From: Metasolibacillus fluoroglycofenilyticus
Lineage (GTDB): Bacteria > Bacillota > Bacilli > Bacillales_A > Planococcaceae
Reading direction: 5' to 3'
DNA length: 64,000 bases
Assembly (NCBI RefSeq): GCF_003049645.1
Contig: NZ_PYWK01000001.1
Location: 2,201,487 to 2,265,486 of the forward strand
A model generated the notes under the pieces. The model was not told the DNA's origin. It saw only the letters and a program-made list of their open reading frames with translations, and ran no database searches. Shown here piece by piece: positions 36,699-45,401 of the stretch. Every line of letters starts with the position of its first letter. The stretch's first letter is position 1. Made by a program: the position numbers and the translations under genes.

Positions 36699-38318
36699 AT
36701 GGTCTGGTTAAAGCAGCTTGCAGTTTCAGAAAAAAAATACTTGCTACTGTTTGTACTATATAGTGCCATGCTTGCTGTGACGATTATTGGACAAGCATAT
36801 AGCATTGTGAAAATTGTTGATAGCGTCTTTATTCAAAAATCATCATTTGAAGCTATTTTGCCATTTGCAGCGCTTTTAGCACTTGCCATCTGTACAAGAC
36901 TTGCTACACAGGCAGCTTTACAGCTTAGCGCAAATCTCTATGCAGGCCGTGTAAAAACAAAGGTACGTCAGCAACTAATAGCACATTGGTCTACACCATC
37001 TTCCAAGCCTACCGGTGAAAAAATTGCTATTTTGCAGCATACTGTTCAAGAATTACATGGCTATTACGCACATTACATTCCACAATTCATTAAAACCTTG
37101 ACGCTACCAGCAAGCATTATTATCACCTTATTTTTCGTGCATCCGACAAGTGCCATTATTATGCTAATTACTGCTCCTTTTATTCCTTTAACATATATTT
37201 TAGTGGGTATTCAAACAAAGGCAAAATCTGAGCAGCAGCTAACGAAAATGAATCGCTTCTCTAGCACATTTTTGGAAATGCTTTACGGCTTACAAACATT
37301 AAAACTATTTGGTAAAGCACGTGAGCAGGAGCAAAAACTCAATGAACATAACAAGCAATTTACGGAAGCAACTCTCACTGTCTTGAAAATCGCCTTTGCC
37401 TCTACCCTTTTTATCGAGCTTATTACGACGCTTGGTATCGGCTTAGTAGCGTTAGAAATTGGCTTTCGCATGATTGTTTTTCAAACGCTTACTTTTGCAC
37501 CAGCCTTTTTTGTTTTAACATTAGCTCCTGAATATTATCAATCCTTAAAGGAGCTTGGAGCCGCCTTTCACACAGGGAGAGGCAGCCTAGCCGCAGCAGA
37601 AATTTTACAAGATACGTTGAAAACACCAAAGCGAGAGCCTATTTGGGGGACAGCACATTTTGCCGAACCTCCCTCTCTCGCTTTAAAAAATGCTTCAATC
37701 CAATATCAACAGCAAGAAATTGGGCCCATTACAATGCATATTCCTGCAAAGCAAACCGTTGCTATCATCGGACCATCTGGTCATGGCAAAACAACCATTT
37801 TGCATATGCTAGCAGCGTTAATCAAGCCTGACGCAGGGCAACTATTTATAGATGAAAAAGAACAATCTACTATAGAAGAAACAAAATGGCGAGAAAGAAT
37901 GATGCTCGTATCGCAAAAGCCCTATTTATTTGCCGCAACGTTACGCGAAAACTTGCAAATGGGGGCTAATTATTCAGATGAGCAATTGCTTGAAGCTTTA
38001 CAGCAAGTAGAGCTCACAGCATGGTTCGGTCAGTTAGAGAATGGGCTTGAGACGAAAATTGGGGAAGGCGGTCTTGGTTTATCCGGCGGAGAGCAGCAGC
38101 GTGTTGCTTTAGCAAGGGCTTGGTTAAAAAAGCCGTCCGTTCTGTTGTTAGACGAACCCACTGCCGCGCTCGACGTTCAAACAGCAGAGGCTGTTCATCA
38201 GCTTATTCAGCAATTTCACCATCGCAGTACCGTCGTTATTGTCGCACATCGCTACGAAAGCATCGCACATGCTGATATGATTTATGAAGTAATTAATGGG
38301 CAACTGAAAAAGGGGTGA
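36699..38318 (+). CDS. cydD: ABC exporter CydD (cytochrome bd assembly)
   Basis: First half of the heterodimeric CydDC exporter, which moves glutathione/cysteine or haem-related reductant and is needed for bd oxidase assembly. Six membrane segments (about 15-320) precede an ATPase domain with Walker A GPSGHGKTT, signature LSGGEQQR and Walker B VLLLDEPTAALD. Start at ATG 36699 (MVWLKQLAVSEKKY) after GCGAGGTG; an upstream extension of 33 residues is unlikely. Length 539 aa. It is followed closely by cydC. Confidence 0.88.
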   Translation: MVWLKQLAVSEKKYLLLFVLYSAMLAVTIIGQAYSIVKIVDSVFIQKSSFEAILPFAALLALAICTRLATQAALQLSANLYAGRVKTKVRQQLIAHWSTPSSKPTGEKIAILQHTVQELHGYYAHYIPQFIKTLTLPASIIITLFFVHPTSAIIMLITAPFIPLTYILVGIQTKAKSEQQLTKMNRFSSTFLEMLYGLQTLKLFGKAREQEQKLNEHNKQFTEATLTVLKIAFASTLFIELITTLGIGLVALEIGFRMIVFQTLTFAPAFFVLTLAPEYYQSLKELGAAFHTGRGSLAAAEILQDTLKTPKREPIWGTAHFAEPPSLALKNASIQYQQQEIGPITMHIPAKQTVAIIGPSGHGKTTILHMLAALIKPDAGQLFIDEKEQSTIEETKWRERMMLVSQKPYLFAATLRENLQMGANYSDEQLLEALQQVELTAWFGQLENGLETKIGEGGLGLSGGEQQRVALARAWLKKPSVLLLDEPTAALDVQTAEAVHQLIQQFHHRSTVVIVAHRYESIAHADMIYEVINGQLKKG

Positions 38319-38323
38319 AAAAC

Positions 38324-39973
38324 ATGTGGAAAATGATTTTAAGTGAAAGAAGGGATTTTTTATTAGCACTTTTAGCTGGAACGATTAGTGGTTTAACAGC
38401 CGTTGCCCTATTTGCACAAAGCGGCTTTTTAATTTCAAAGGCAGCGCTGCTACCGCCGTTTTATATTATTTTAATTTTGACAGCCTTTTTAAAGCTATTC
38501 GGTGTTGCTAAATCGGTTAGCAAATATGCAGAGCGCTATATTTCACATCGCGTGACGTTTTCTTTGCTTGAAAAAATGCGACTACGCTTCTTTCAAAGCT
38601 TGCAACCACATGCGCACTCCCTTCTTTCTAGCTACCGAGGTGGCGATTTATTAACACGCATGACAAAAGATGTTGATACATTACAGCAATTTTTTCTACG
38701 CGTCGCTTATCCACCACTCGTTGCATTACTTGTTTTCTTTGGCACAATGCTTGTGACCATTTGGTTTTCTGTTTGGATTACATTGCTATTATTCATTAGC
38801 ATGATTCTTTGCACGGTGATTTTGCCGATGCTTTGGCAAAACCGACAGCAATCGACTAGCCAGCAGCAGTATACAGAAAGCTTAACGGAATATTTTTACG
38901 GCTTAACCGACTTAACTGTTGCTGGCAAACGACCTGCTACGGAGCAAAATTTGCAGAAGCTAAGCATTCTGTTTGAGGAAGATTTGCAAAATGAAGAAAA
39001 AATTGCATTAAGGGCACAGCTCGTCAACCAAGCGATTGCGCTCTTGACCGCCTTTACTGTCGTAGTTCTTGGCGCTTATTTTGTTGTCAATGGCTCCTTA
39101 GACGGGCTTTACTTAGCGATGCTGCTACTAATCGCTTTAACTGTTTTTGAAGTAGCGATTCCACTCGGCACTGTCCCAATGCATAAAGCAAAATCAGCAC
39201 AAGCCTATGAACGTTTGGTAGCATTTGAGACAGCCCCATTATCAGTACACCCTTTACAGAAGGGTGATTTTCAAACATTGCAGGCCATGAACATTAGCTA
39301 TCGCTATCCAAATAGTGATTTTCAAGCATTGCACAATGTATCATTTACGATTAAGCAGGGCGAAAAAATCGCCATAGTTGGTCCAAGCGGTGCTGGAAAA
39401 TCAACACTTTTCCAATTGCTTATTCATAATTTACAGCCGAATGCTGGAGAAATTTTATGGAATGGACAATCTACCGCAAAAATTCAACATGAAGAACTTT
39501 GGCAAAAACTAGGAATTATGCTTCAGCACAATCATTTTTTTAGCGGTACAATAAAGGATAATTTATTAAGTGAGCAAAGTAATATGCGCATGCAGCAGCT
39601 ACTAAATAAATTGCAATTACCATTTGCATTGGAGCAAGAAGTTTTAGAGCAAGCGCGTAATTTATCAGGTGGGGAACAGCAGCGTTTAGCACTTGCTCGT
39701 ATCCTGCTACGTGATGTACCTGTCTATTTATTAGATGAACCATTTGCCCATCTTGATGCAAATTTAACAAACCTTTGCACTGATTTATTATTAGCATTAC
39801 CTCAAACGGTTATTTGCATTACGCATAAGCTAAATGAGCTCGAACATTTTGACCGAATTTTCGTTATTTATGAGCACCAACTTGTAGAGTTTGGTCATTA
39901 CGATGATTTAATCAAAAAGCAAGGGATTTTTTATAAGATGAGAAATTTAGAGCGTCCAAACGCCGTAGAGTAG
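38324..39973 (+). CDS. cydC: ABC exporter CydC (cytochrome bd assembly)
   Basis: Second half of CydDC: six membrane segments, then Walker A GPSGAGKST, signature LSGGEQQR and Walker B PVYLLDEPFAHLD. Start at ATG 38324 (MWKMILSERRDF) behind AAGGGGTGA, which includes the cydD stop; a GTG at 38315 would overlap it. Length 549 aa. The last codons form the left arm of the terminator hairpin at 39951. Confidence 0.88.
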   Translation: MWKMILSERRDFLLALLAGTISGLTAVALFAQSGFLISKAALLPPFYIILILTAFLKLFGVAKSVSKYAERYISHRVTFSLLEKMRLRFFQSLQPHAHSLLSSYRGGDLLTRMTKDVDTLQQFFLRVAYPPLVALLVFFGTMLVTIWFSVWITLLLFISMILCTVILPMLWQNRQQSTSQQQYTESLTEYFYGLTDLTVAGKRPATEQNLQKLSILFEEDLQNEEKIALRAQLVNQAIALLTAFTVVVLGAYFVVNGSLDGLYLAMLLLIALTVFEVAIPLGTVPMHKAKSAQAYERLVAFETAPLSVHPLQKGDFQTLQAMNISYRYPNSDFQALHNVSFTIKQGEKIAIVGPSGAGKSTLFQLLIHNLQPNAGEILWNGQSTAKIQHEELWQKLGIMLQHNHFFSGTIKDNLLSEQSNMRMQQLLNKLQLPFALEQEVLEQARNLSGGEQQRLALARILLRDVPVYLLDEPFAHLDANLTNLCTDLLLALPQTVICITHKLNELEHFDRIFVIYEHQLVEFGHYDDLIKKQGIFYKMRNLERPNAVE

Positions 39974-39989
39974 CCGGCATTTGGACGCT
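39951..39989 (+). terminator. Hairpin at the end of cydC, derived from repeat C
   Basis: AGCGTCCAAACGCCG pairs with CGGCATTTGGACGCT, one mismatch. The T run is weak. The inner TAGCCGGCATTTGGAC matches the left end of repeat C at 57012, and bases 40020-40125 continue with diverged repeat C sequence. Confidence 0.6.
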
Positions 39990-40194
39990 GTTGTTCTACT
40001 GTTTAGATAAAATATTTACTTATGAAAATAGCAAAAGCCATCTTTGAAAACATGGAGAAATGCTGGGGTTAGCGGTGTTTTTCTTATATGAAAGAGCAAA
40101 CTTCCTTTTAAGGTGTGTCACTAAGGGGATGCGTTTTTTATTAGGTACATACTATTGATTGTAGCCGAAGGGGCGACTAAGGTCGCGACATCCT

Positions 40195-40290
40195 GTGGTA
40201 ACACCCCCATGACCAGCATCGTGTTGGCCTCGTGCGGAAATCTGGCTAAGGCTGAAATAAATTAGTTGCCCCTGCACCCCGTAACAGAAA
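40195..40290 (+). repeat. Fragment of repeat A
   Basis: The minus strand contains AGGCCAACACGATGCTGGTCA, nearly the same as AGGCCAACACGATGTTGGTCA-type sequence at 9330 in repeat A. The rest of the gap to 40350 shows no gene. Confidence 0.45.
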
Positions 40291-40357
40291 TCAATGATTT
40301 CCTAATAGAATTTGTAAAACAAAGGATAATAAACAAACCCTTTACTGTATAAACTAG

Positions 40358-40386
40358 TTGTCAGACGACTGATTTTATGTTAGGAT
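40358..40386 (+). promoter_or_regulatory. Promoter of pbuE
   Basis: TTGTCA, 17 bases, TAGGAT. The predicted start near 40393 coincides with the first base of the riboswitch. Confidence 0.65.
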
Positions 40387-40392
40387 AACGAA

Positions 40393-40487
40393 TGTATAAC
40401 CTCAATAATATGGTTTGAGGGTCTCTACCAGAAACCGTAAACTTCTGATTACAAAAATTTTTATTTTTGTAATCAGAAGTTTTTTTG
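40393..40487 (+). promoter_or_regulatory. Adenine riboswitch and terminator of pbuE
   Basis: The purine aptamer is very close to the B. subtilis pbuE one: TGTATAACCTCAATAATATGG, GGTCTCTACCAG and CTGATTACA. The specificity base in GATTAC is T, which selects adenine over guanine. The expression platform is the terminator AACTTCTGATTACAAAAA with its complement (40440-40481) followed by TTTTTT; adenine should prevent its formation and turn the gene on. Confidence 0.93.
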
Positions 40488-40509
40488 TTTGGAAAGAAAG
40501 GATGATTTT

Positions 40510-41676
40510 ATGAGCTGGAGAGTGTATATTCTTGCTATTACTGCGTTTGCGGTTGGTTTAGTTGAATTAATTGTAGGAGGGATTTTACCTAATATTGCAA
40601 AAGACTTAAATGTTTCAATTTCTACAGCGGGACAACTTATTACTGTTTTCGCTTTTATTTATGCATTATCTGCCCCACTCCTTCTATCATTAACAGCGAA
40701 AATTGAAAGAAAGCAATTATTTATTATTTCATTAGTTATTTTTGCTTTAAGTAATTTAATGATGTATGTAAGCACGACATTTACAGTCGTTATGATTGCA
40801 CGCATTATTTCTGCGATGAGCACGGCGCTAGTTATCGTTTTATCGCTCACAATCGCAGCGAAAATTGTAGAACCACGCTATCGAGCCAAAGCATTAAGCT
40901 ATATTTTTATCGGAGTGAGCTCAGCCCTCGTAATTGGGGTTCCACTTGGCATCTTTATTACAGAAGCATTCGGCTGGCGTGCCGTATTTTTAGGTATTGC
41001 TGTATTGTCAGTTTTATCGATCGTCTTAAATAGCATTTTCCTAGAAAAAATGCCTGTCGCCGAAATTATTCCATTAAAAACACAGCTAAAATCATTAGCA
41101 GATGTCAAAGTGTTAAGTGCACAATTTACGACATTATTTATGCTAGCAGGGCATTATATGCTATACGCCTATTTAACAGCCTTTTTAGTAGAAGCTTTTG
41201 ATTTAAGTGCCTCATGGATTAGCGCTTGCTATTTATTATTCGGCGTTTCTTCTGTTAGCGGTAATGCGCTAGGTGGCTGGCTAAATGATAAGCTAGGCAC
41301 GAAAAAAACGATATTATTTGTCGTAGCCTCATTCACTGTTGTGCTACTTCTTATTCCATTTACAATCATTGCATTACCGTTATTTTTAATTATCACAGTA
41401 TTTTGGGGGGCACTAAGCTGGGCATTGACACCGCCATTGCAAAATTATTTAATCCAAATAGCACCGAAAACATCCGATATTCAGCAAAGTTTGAATACCG
41501 CAGCATTACAAATAGGCATTTCAATTGGTTCAGCAGTTGGTGGCATCGTATTTGCTTTCACTTCATCTGCCATTTACTTATCTATATTTGGTGCCATTTT
41601 TGCTATCGCAGCTTTAGGCTGCGCAGCAATTTCTTTAAGAAAATCCCCTGCGACACAAGCGGTTCAGCATAGTTAA
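40510..41676 (+). CDS. pbuE: Purine efflux pump PbuE (MFS)
   Basis: A 12-segment major facilitator of 388 residues, the same length as B. subtilis PbuE, which exports hypoxanthine and adenine. It starts MSWRVYILAITAFAVGLVEL with the DHA1-type signature ALSAPLLLSLTAKIERK between segments 2 and 3. ATG 40510 follows AAAGGATG; a TTG at 40489 lies in the terminator region. The adenine riboswitch directly upstream supports the function strongly. Confidence 0.92.
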   Translation: MSWRVYILAITAFAVGLVELIVGGILPNIAKDLNVSISTAGQLITVFAFIYALSAPLLLSLTAKIERKQLFIISLVIFALSNLMMYVSTTFTVVMIARIISAMSTALVIVLSLTIAAKIVEPRYRAKALSYIFIGVSSALVIGVPLGIFITEAFGWRAVFLGIAVLSVLSIVLNSIFLEKMPVAEIIPLKTQLKSLADVKVLSAQFTTLFMLAGHYMLYAYLTAFLVEAFDLSASWISACYLLFGVSSVSGNALGGWLNDKLGTKKTILFVVASFTVVLLLIPFTIIALPLFLIITVFWGALSWALTPPLQNYLIQIAPKTSDIQQSLNTAALQIGISIGSAVGGIVFAFTSSAIYLSIFGAIFAIAALGCAAISLRKSPATQAVQHS

Positions 41677-41681
41677 AACAA

Positions 41682-41720
41682 AAAGCTACCAAAAGCAAAT
41701 CATACACTTTTGGTAGCTTT
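41682..41720. terminator. Shared terminator of pbuE and the alanine symporter
   Basis: AAAGCTACCAAAAG and CTTTTGGTAGCTTT form a perfect stem between convergent genes. The T run is better in the minus direction. Confidence 0.88.
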
Positions 41721-41730
41721 CATTATTCCC

Positions 41731-43263
41731 TTATGATTTTCCTTTGTTACGTTCAACCCAGAAATCTGCATTTTTAATACCTAGCTTAGTAGGGTCAAAT
41801 TGTGGGTCTTTTCCTTCTTTTTTCTGTCTATCATAATCTTTTAATGCAACAATTGCTGGTTTCATAACGATTAAAATCGCAATGACGTTTACCCAAACCA
41901 TTAAGCCTAATCCAACATCCCCCATAGCCCATGCTAAATCTGAAGTACGTACTGTACCTAAAAAGGCTGCAATTAAAATGGCGATTTTAGCAATCCATAT
42001 ACCAATTTTCTCCGCTGTTCCAGAGAATAAATAAGCAACGTTTGTCTCAGCAATGTAATAATAAGCCATTATTGTTGTAAAGGCGAAGAAGAATAATGCA
42101 ATCGCTACGAATGGTGCACCAAAGCCTGGAATAGCGCTTTCTACAGCATGTTGTGTATAAGTAGCCCCTTCTTTAATTGATTGTGCGTATGAAATTTGAG
42201 CGTCACCTGTATAATTATTTTGACCAAACTCACCCGTGTAAATCGTCGGGTAAATTTCATATTCTGCTGATTCATGCTGAACAACGATTTTATCCCCTTT
42301 TTCATCATGGACATTGTACATACCTGTAAATAAAATCATAAACGCTGTTGCTGAACAAACTAATAATGTATCAATATAAACAGATGCTGCCTGTACAATC
42401 CCTTGCTTAGCAGGATGAGATACTTCTGCTGCTGCTGCAGGGTGAGCACCTGTACCTTGACCAGCCTCATTTGAGTAAATACCACGTTTAACTCCCCAAG
42501 CAATAGCCGAACCTACGATTCCGCCAAAAATTTCTTGAGCACCAAATGCACTTGAGAAAATTAAACCGATAACTGTTGGTATTTCTGAAAAATTCATCAC
42601 AATAATGATAAATGCCATAATCATATAAGCGGCAGCCATAAATGGTACGATAACTTGTGCCGCATTCGCAATTGATTTAACCCCACCAATAATAATTGTG
42701 CCTAATAAAACGATAATAATAACACCAGTAATCCAAGGTGCTAAACCAAAGGCATTTTCTACCGCACCTGAAATCGCATTAGATTGCACACCAGGCATTA
42801 AAAATAACATTGCAATTACTGCTATAACTGCAAATAATACACCAAACCATTTTTGTCCTGTACCTTTTTCAATATAGTAGGCAGGACCACCGCGGTATTC
42901 TGTTTCTTTTTCTTCTTTATAAATTTGCGCCAAAGTAGATTCAACATAAGCTGTTGCGGCACCAATAAAGGCAATAGCCCACATCCAAAATACAGCACCA
43001 GGTCCCCCCATACCAATCGCAGTTGCTGTACCTGCGATATTACCTGTACCTACGCGTCCTGATAAAGCAATAGACATCGCTTGGAATGATGAAATACCCT
43101 TATCAGATTTCTCCCCTTTGAACATCAACACAAACATGTCTTTAATAAGGCGTACTTGTAAAAAACGAGTAATAATCGAGAAAAATAGTCCAACTAGCAA
43201 AATAGCATAAATAAACCATGGTCCCCACAAAACATCATTTAAAAAACCTACAACTGACTCCAT
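41731..43263 (-). CDS. Sodium/alanine (glycine) symporter, AGCS family
   Basis: Inner-membrane sodium-coupled amino acid carrier with about 11 membrane segments. The family signatures ALSGRVGTGNIAGTATAI and GIYSNEAGQGTGAHPAAAAE are intact. Start at ATG 43263 (MESVVGFLNDVLWG) behind AAAGGGGG; an upstream TTG/ATG adds seven residues that cover the binding site. Length 510 aa. A stretch around 315-370 (VHDEKGDKIVVQHESAEYEIYP) is an extra soluble loop longer than in many members. Confidence 0.9.
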   Translation of the reverse strand: MESVVGFLNDVLWGPWFIYAILLVGLFFSIITRFLQVRLIKDMFVLMFKGEKSDKGISSFQAMSIALSGRVGTGNIAGTATAIGMGGPGAVFWMWAIAFIGAATAYVESTLAQIYKEEKETEYRGGPAYYIEKGTGQKWFGVLFAVIAVIAMLFLMPGVQSNAISGAVENAFGLAPWITGVIIIVLLGTIIIGGVKSIANAAQVIVPFMAAAYMIMAFIIIVMNFSEIPTVIGLIFSSAFGAQEIFGGIVGSAIAWGVKRGIYSNEAGQGTGAHPAAAAEVSHPAKQGIVQAASVYIDTLLVCSATAFMILFTGMYNVHDEKGDKIVVQHESAEYEIYPTIYTGEFGQNNYTGDAQISYAQSIKEGATYTQHAVESAIPGFGAPFVAIALFFFAFTTIMAYYYIAETNVAYLFSGTAEKIGIWIAKIAILIAAFLGTVRTSDLAWAMGDVGLGLMVWVNVIAILIVMKPAIVALKDYDRQKKEGKDPQFDPTKLGIKNADFWVERNKGKS

Positions 43264-43405
43264 CAAAATCCCCCTTTGAAACAATGTATTATTTTGAAAT
43301 TTACTATATTACATATACATTTTTTATGCAATACATTTTTTAAAAGATTCTAAATATTTCGTGTCCCAAAATTCTGAAAAGTTAGATTCCATAAGCCTTT
43401 AAGCC

Positions 43406-43439
43406 AAAAAAAGTATACTAGAAATACATCTAGCATACT
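43406..43439 (-). terminator. Terminator of ytpA
   Basis: Minus strand AGTATGCTAGA pairs with TCTAGTATACT and is followed by TTTTTTT. The rest of the 320-base gap shows nothing. Confidence 0.85.
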
Positions 43440-43586
43440 CAATTTTCATCTATTAAATATTTTAATAAAGCGTTTCCAATGCCTATTTTTCAAATAAAGT
43501 CAACATTGTATGTAAAGTATTTTCACATGACACAACCCGCAAAATTTATTATCAAATAAATATTTTATTCTAGTATTTTTACATCG

Positions 43587-44387
43587 TTAAATTATATAGC
43601 CTAACGAGCGCAACACATTATTCATAAAATCTTTTGTGTATAAATATACTTCTTCTCTTTCCATTTCAAAATATAAACTGTGCTGACAATCCGACCATTC
43701 TTTATATTGAAAATGAGTTAATGGTTGTTGTAATAACCAATTTTTTGATACTTGTATATCGGTAATTGAATCCCTTTCTCCCGTCATCATTAAAATAGGT
43801 AAATTCGGAAATTTCACTTCTACATTTTTTAAACGCTTCAGTAGCTGTTGCAAATCTTTATACCACTTTACTGTAACAGTTGTATTATGAGGAACATCAT
43901 CCTTTAGCTCCTCATATACCTCATAATTTCGAGACATCCGTTGCATCGTAATATCATGCTGAAGCTTGACACTAGAAGTCAACGCACTAATACTTGTTAA
44001 TGCATTTGACATTTTACCAGGCTGTAGCTTGAGCTGTAGCCAAGGCGACACAAATATGGCGCCTGCACATTCTAATTTCTTTTTTTGTAAAACATTCATT
44101 AATACTGTTGCACCTAAACCATTCCCTATAACAAATACAGGTAAGTTTTCAGATAACCCTATTTCTACCAACTGTTTTACATAGTCCTCATATTTAAAAA
44201 AATCCTCATCATGGTAGCCTCTATTCTGTGCCTGTTCTCCATGGCCTGGCAAATCTCCCATTACAACGTGAAATCCTGCACTACGCAGCTTTTCAATGAG
44301 CCAAGCATACCAGCGATGATGCTCATATGCACTATGGACAATTGCCACAACTGCCTTTGGCTGCCCATCAGCCTCCCATTTCCACAT
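43587..44387 (-). CDS. ytpA: Alpha/beta hydrolase YtpA with altered nucleophile site
   Basis: Same family and location as B. subtilis YtpA, a lysophospholipase-like protein linked to the antibiotic bacilysocin. The fold is complete: IVHSAYEHHRWYAWLIEKL, GDLPGHGEQ, MMTGERDSITD with the acid residue, and DCQHSLYFE with the catalytic histidine. However, the nucleophile elbow reads VIGNGLGA: glycine stands where the serine of GxSxG should be (codon GGT, one base from AGT). The protein may therefore lack normal hydrolase activity. Length 266 aa. A terminator follows. Confidence 0.82.
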   Translation of the reverse strand: MWKWEADGQPKAVVAIVHSAYEHHRWYAWLIEKLRSAGFHVVMGDLPGHGEQAQNRGYHDEDFFKYEDYVKQLVEIGLSENLPVFVIGNGLGATVLMNVLQKKKLECAGAIFVSPWLQLKLQPGKMSNALTSISALTSSVKLQHDITMQRMSRNYEVYEELKDDVPHNTTVTVKWYKDLQQLLKRLKNVEVKFPNLPILMMTGERDSITDIQVSKNWLLQQPLTHFQYKEWSDCQHSLYFEMEREEVYLYTKDFMNNVLRSLGYII

Positions 44388-44622
44388 TGCAATCCCTCCT
44401 ACATTCTAAAACTTAAATTTATTGTTATCCTACTGTCGCTCATTATATACATTTATCCTATATTAACACTGAAGATTCATTATATCTTTTATTACGATTG
44501 CTACAATAGATTCTTCTATTATAATCGGTTTTTTAAGCATTGTTTAAATTTTATTTTCTATTTTTCTCTACTTTTGATACGATGGTTGCATAGTGTGTAT
44601 AAAGAAAGGAAGCGTTTTTATT

Positions 44623-45141
44623 ATGATTTACCCATATAAAGGAATACTACCCAAAATTGATTCCTCTGCATTTATTGCAGATTTCGCTACGATAACAGGC
44701 GACGTTACAATTGGAGAGGAATCGACAATATGGTTTAATACAGTTATTCGTGGTGATGTAGCAGCAACAATTATTGGCAAACGAGTTAGTATACAAGATT
44801 TGAGCTGCATACACCAAAGTCCAAATAACCCTGTAATTATTGAAGATGAAGTAACGGTTGGTCATCAGGTGACATTGCATGGCTGTACCATTCGCAAACG
44901 AGCACTAATCGGCATGGGCTCAATCATTCTTGATGGAGCTGAAATTGGAGAAGGTGCGTTTATTGGTGCGGGCAGTCTCGTTCCCCCAGGTAAAAAAATA
45001 CCACCAAATATGCTCGCAATGGGGCGTCCCGCAAAGGTCGTACGCGAAGTAAATGCAGAGGATCGTGAAGACATGGATCGCATTATTCGTGAATATGTAG
45101 AAAAAGGCCAATATTATAAATCATTGCAAACAAATATGTAA
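44623..45141 (+). CDS. ytoA: Gamma-carbonic anhydrase family protein YtoA
   Basis: A left-handed beta-helix of hexapeptide repeats, 172 residues. Zinc-ligand histidines appear in SCIHQSP, TVGHQVTLHGCTI. The family includes active gamma-carbonic anhydrases and inactive relatives; activity cannot be told. Start at ATG 44623 (MIYPYKGILPKID), ten bases after GGAAG. Its last codons form the left arm of an 18-base perfect hairpin. Confidence 0.87.
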   Translation: MIYPYKGILPKIDSSAFIADFATITGDVTIGEESTIWFNTVIRGDVAATIIGKRVSIQDLSCIHQSPNNPVIIEDEVTVGHQVTLHGCTIRKRALIGMGSIILDGAEIGEGAFIGAGSLVPPGKKIPPNMLAMGRPAKVVREVNAEDREDMDRIIREYVEKGQYYKSLQTNM

Positions 45142-45164
45142 AGGGACTTTACATATTTGTTTGC
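45126..45164. repeat. Perfect 18-base palindrome over the ytoA stop codon
   Basis: GCAAACAAATATGTAAAG and its exact complement, with loop GGA. No T run follows, so it is not a standard terminator. It runs straight into the tandem repeat A units. Confidence 0.85.
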
Positions 45165-45260
45165 GACGAGGATAGTAACAATTTATTGTTACTACCGCAG
45201 GAGCACCCCTTCCCTTGCGACGGGGATGTTGACAATTTATTGTCAACACCACAGGAGCAC
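45161..45260 (+). repeat. Two tandem repeat A left ends, each with an inserted palindrome
   Basis: Unit 1 (45161-45207) and unit 2 (45215-45260) share TTGCGACGAGGAT...CCGCAGGAGCAC. Each contains a nine-base-pair palindrome: AGTAACAAT/ATTGTTACT (45174-45193) and GTTGACAAT/ATTGTCAAC (45228-45247). Three pairs differ between the units and all are compensated. Confidence 0.8.
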
Positions 45261-45342
45261 TCACTTCATTTGCTTCTGCATCTGGCACCTTGCTATCGCA
45301 ATAAATAAGATTTGTCACTACACTTCCGCTCTGAATCTATAT

Positions 45343-45392
45343 AAAAAAAAGAGCTGTCTGAAAGCAGCGCGTCTGCCTGCTTTCGGACAACC
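45343..45392 (-). terminator. Terminator of metK
   Basis: Minus strand GTCCGAAAGCAG pairs with CTGCTTTCAGAC, followed by TTTTTTTT. Related to the GTCTGAAAAGC terminator family. Confidence 0.88.
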
Positions 45393-45401
45393 CCTTCACT
45401 A

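Noticed and set aside
44211-44639. 142-codon open frame across the ytpA-ytoA gap
   Set aside because: It is half antisense to ytpA and half AT-rich intergenic DNA, with no ribosome binding site.
45161-45260. Tandem repeats that might be a CRISPR array
   Set aside because: There are only two units, the repeats contain internal palindromes, the intervals between units are not spacer-like, and no cas genes occur in the window.
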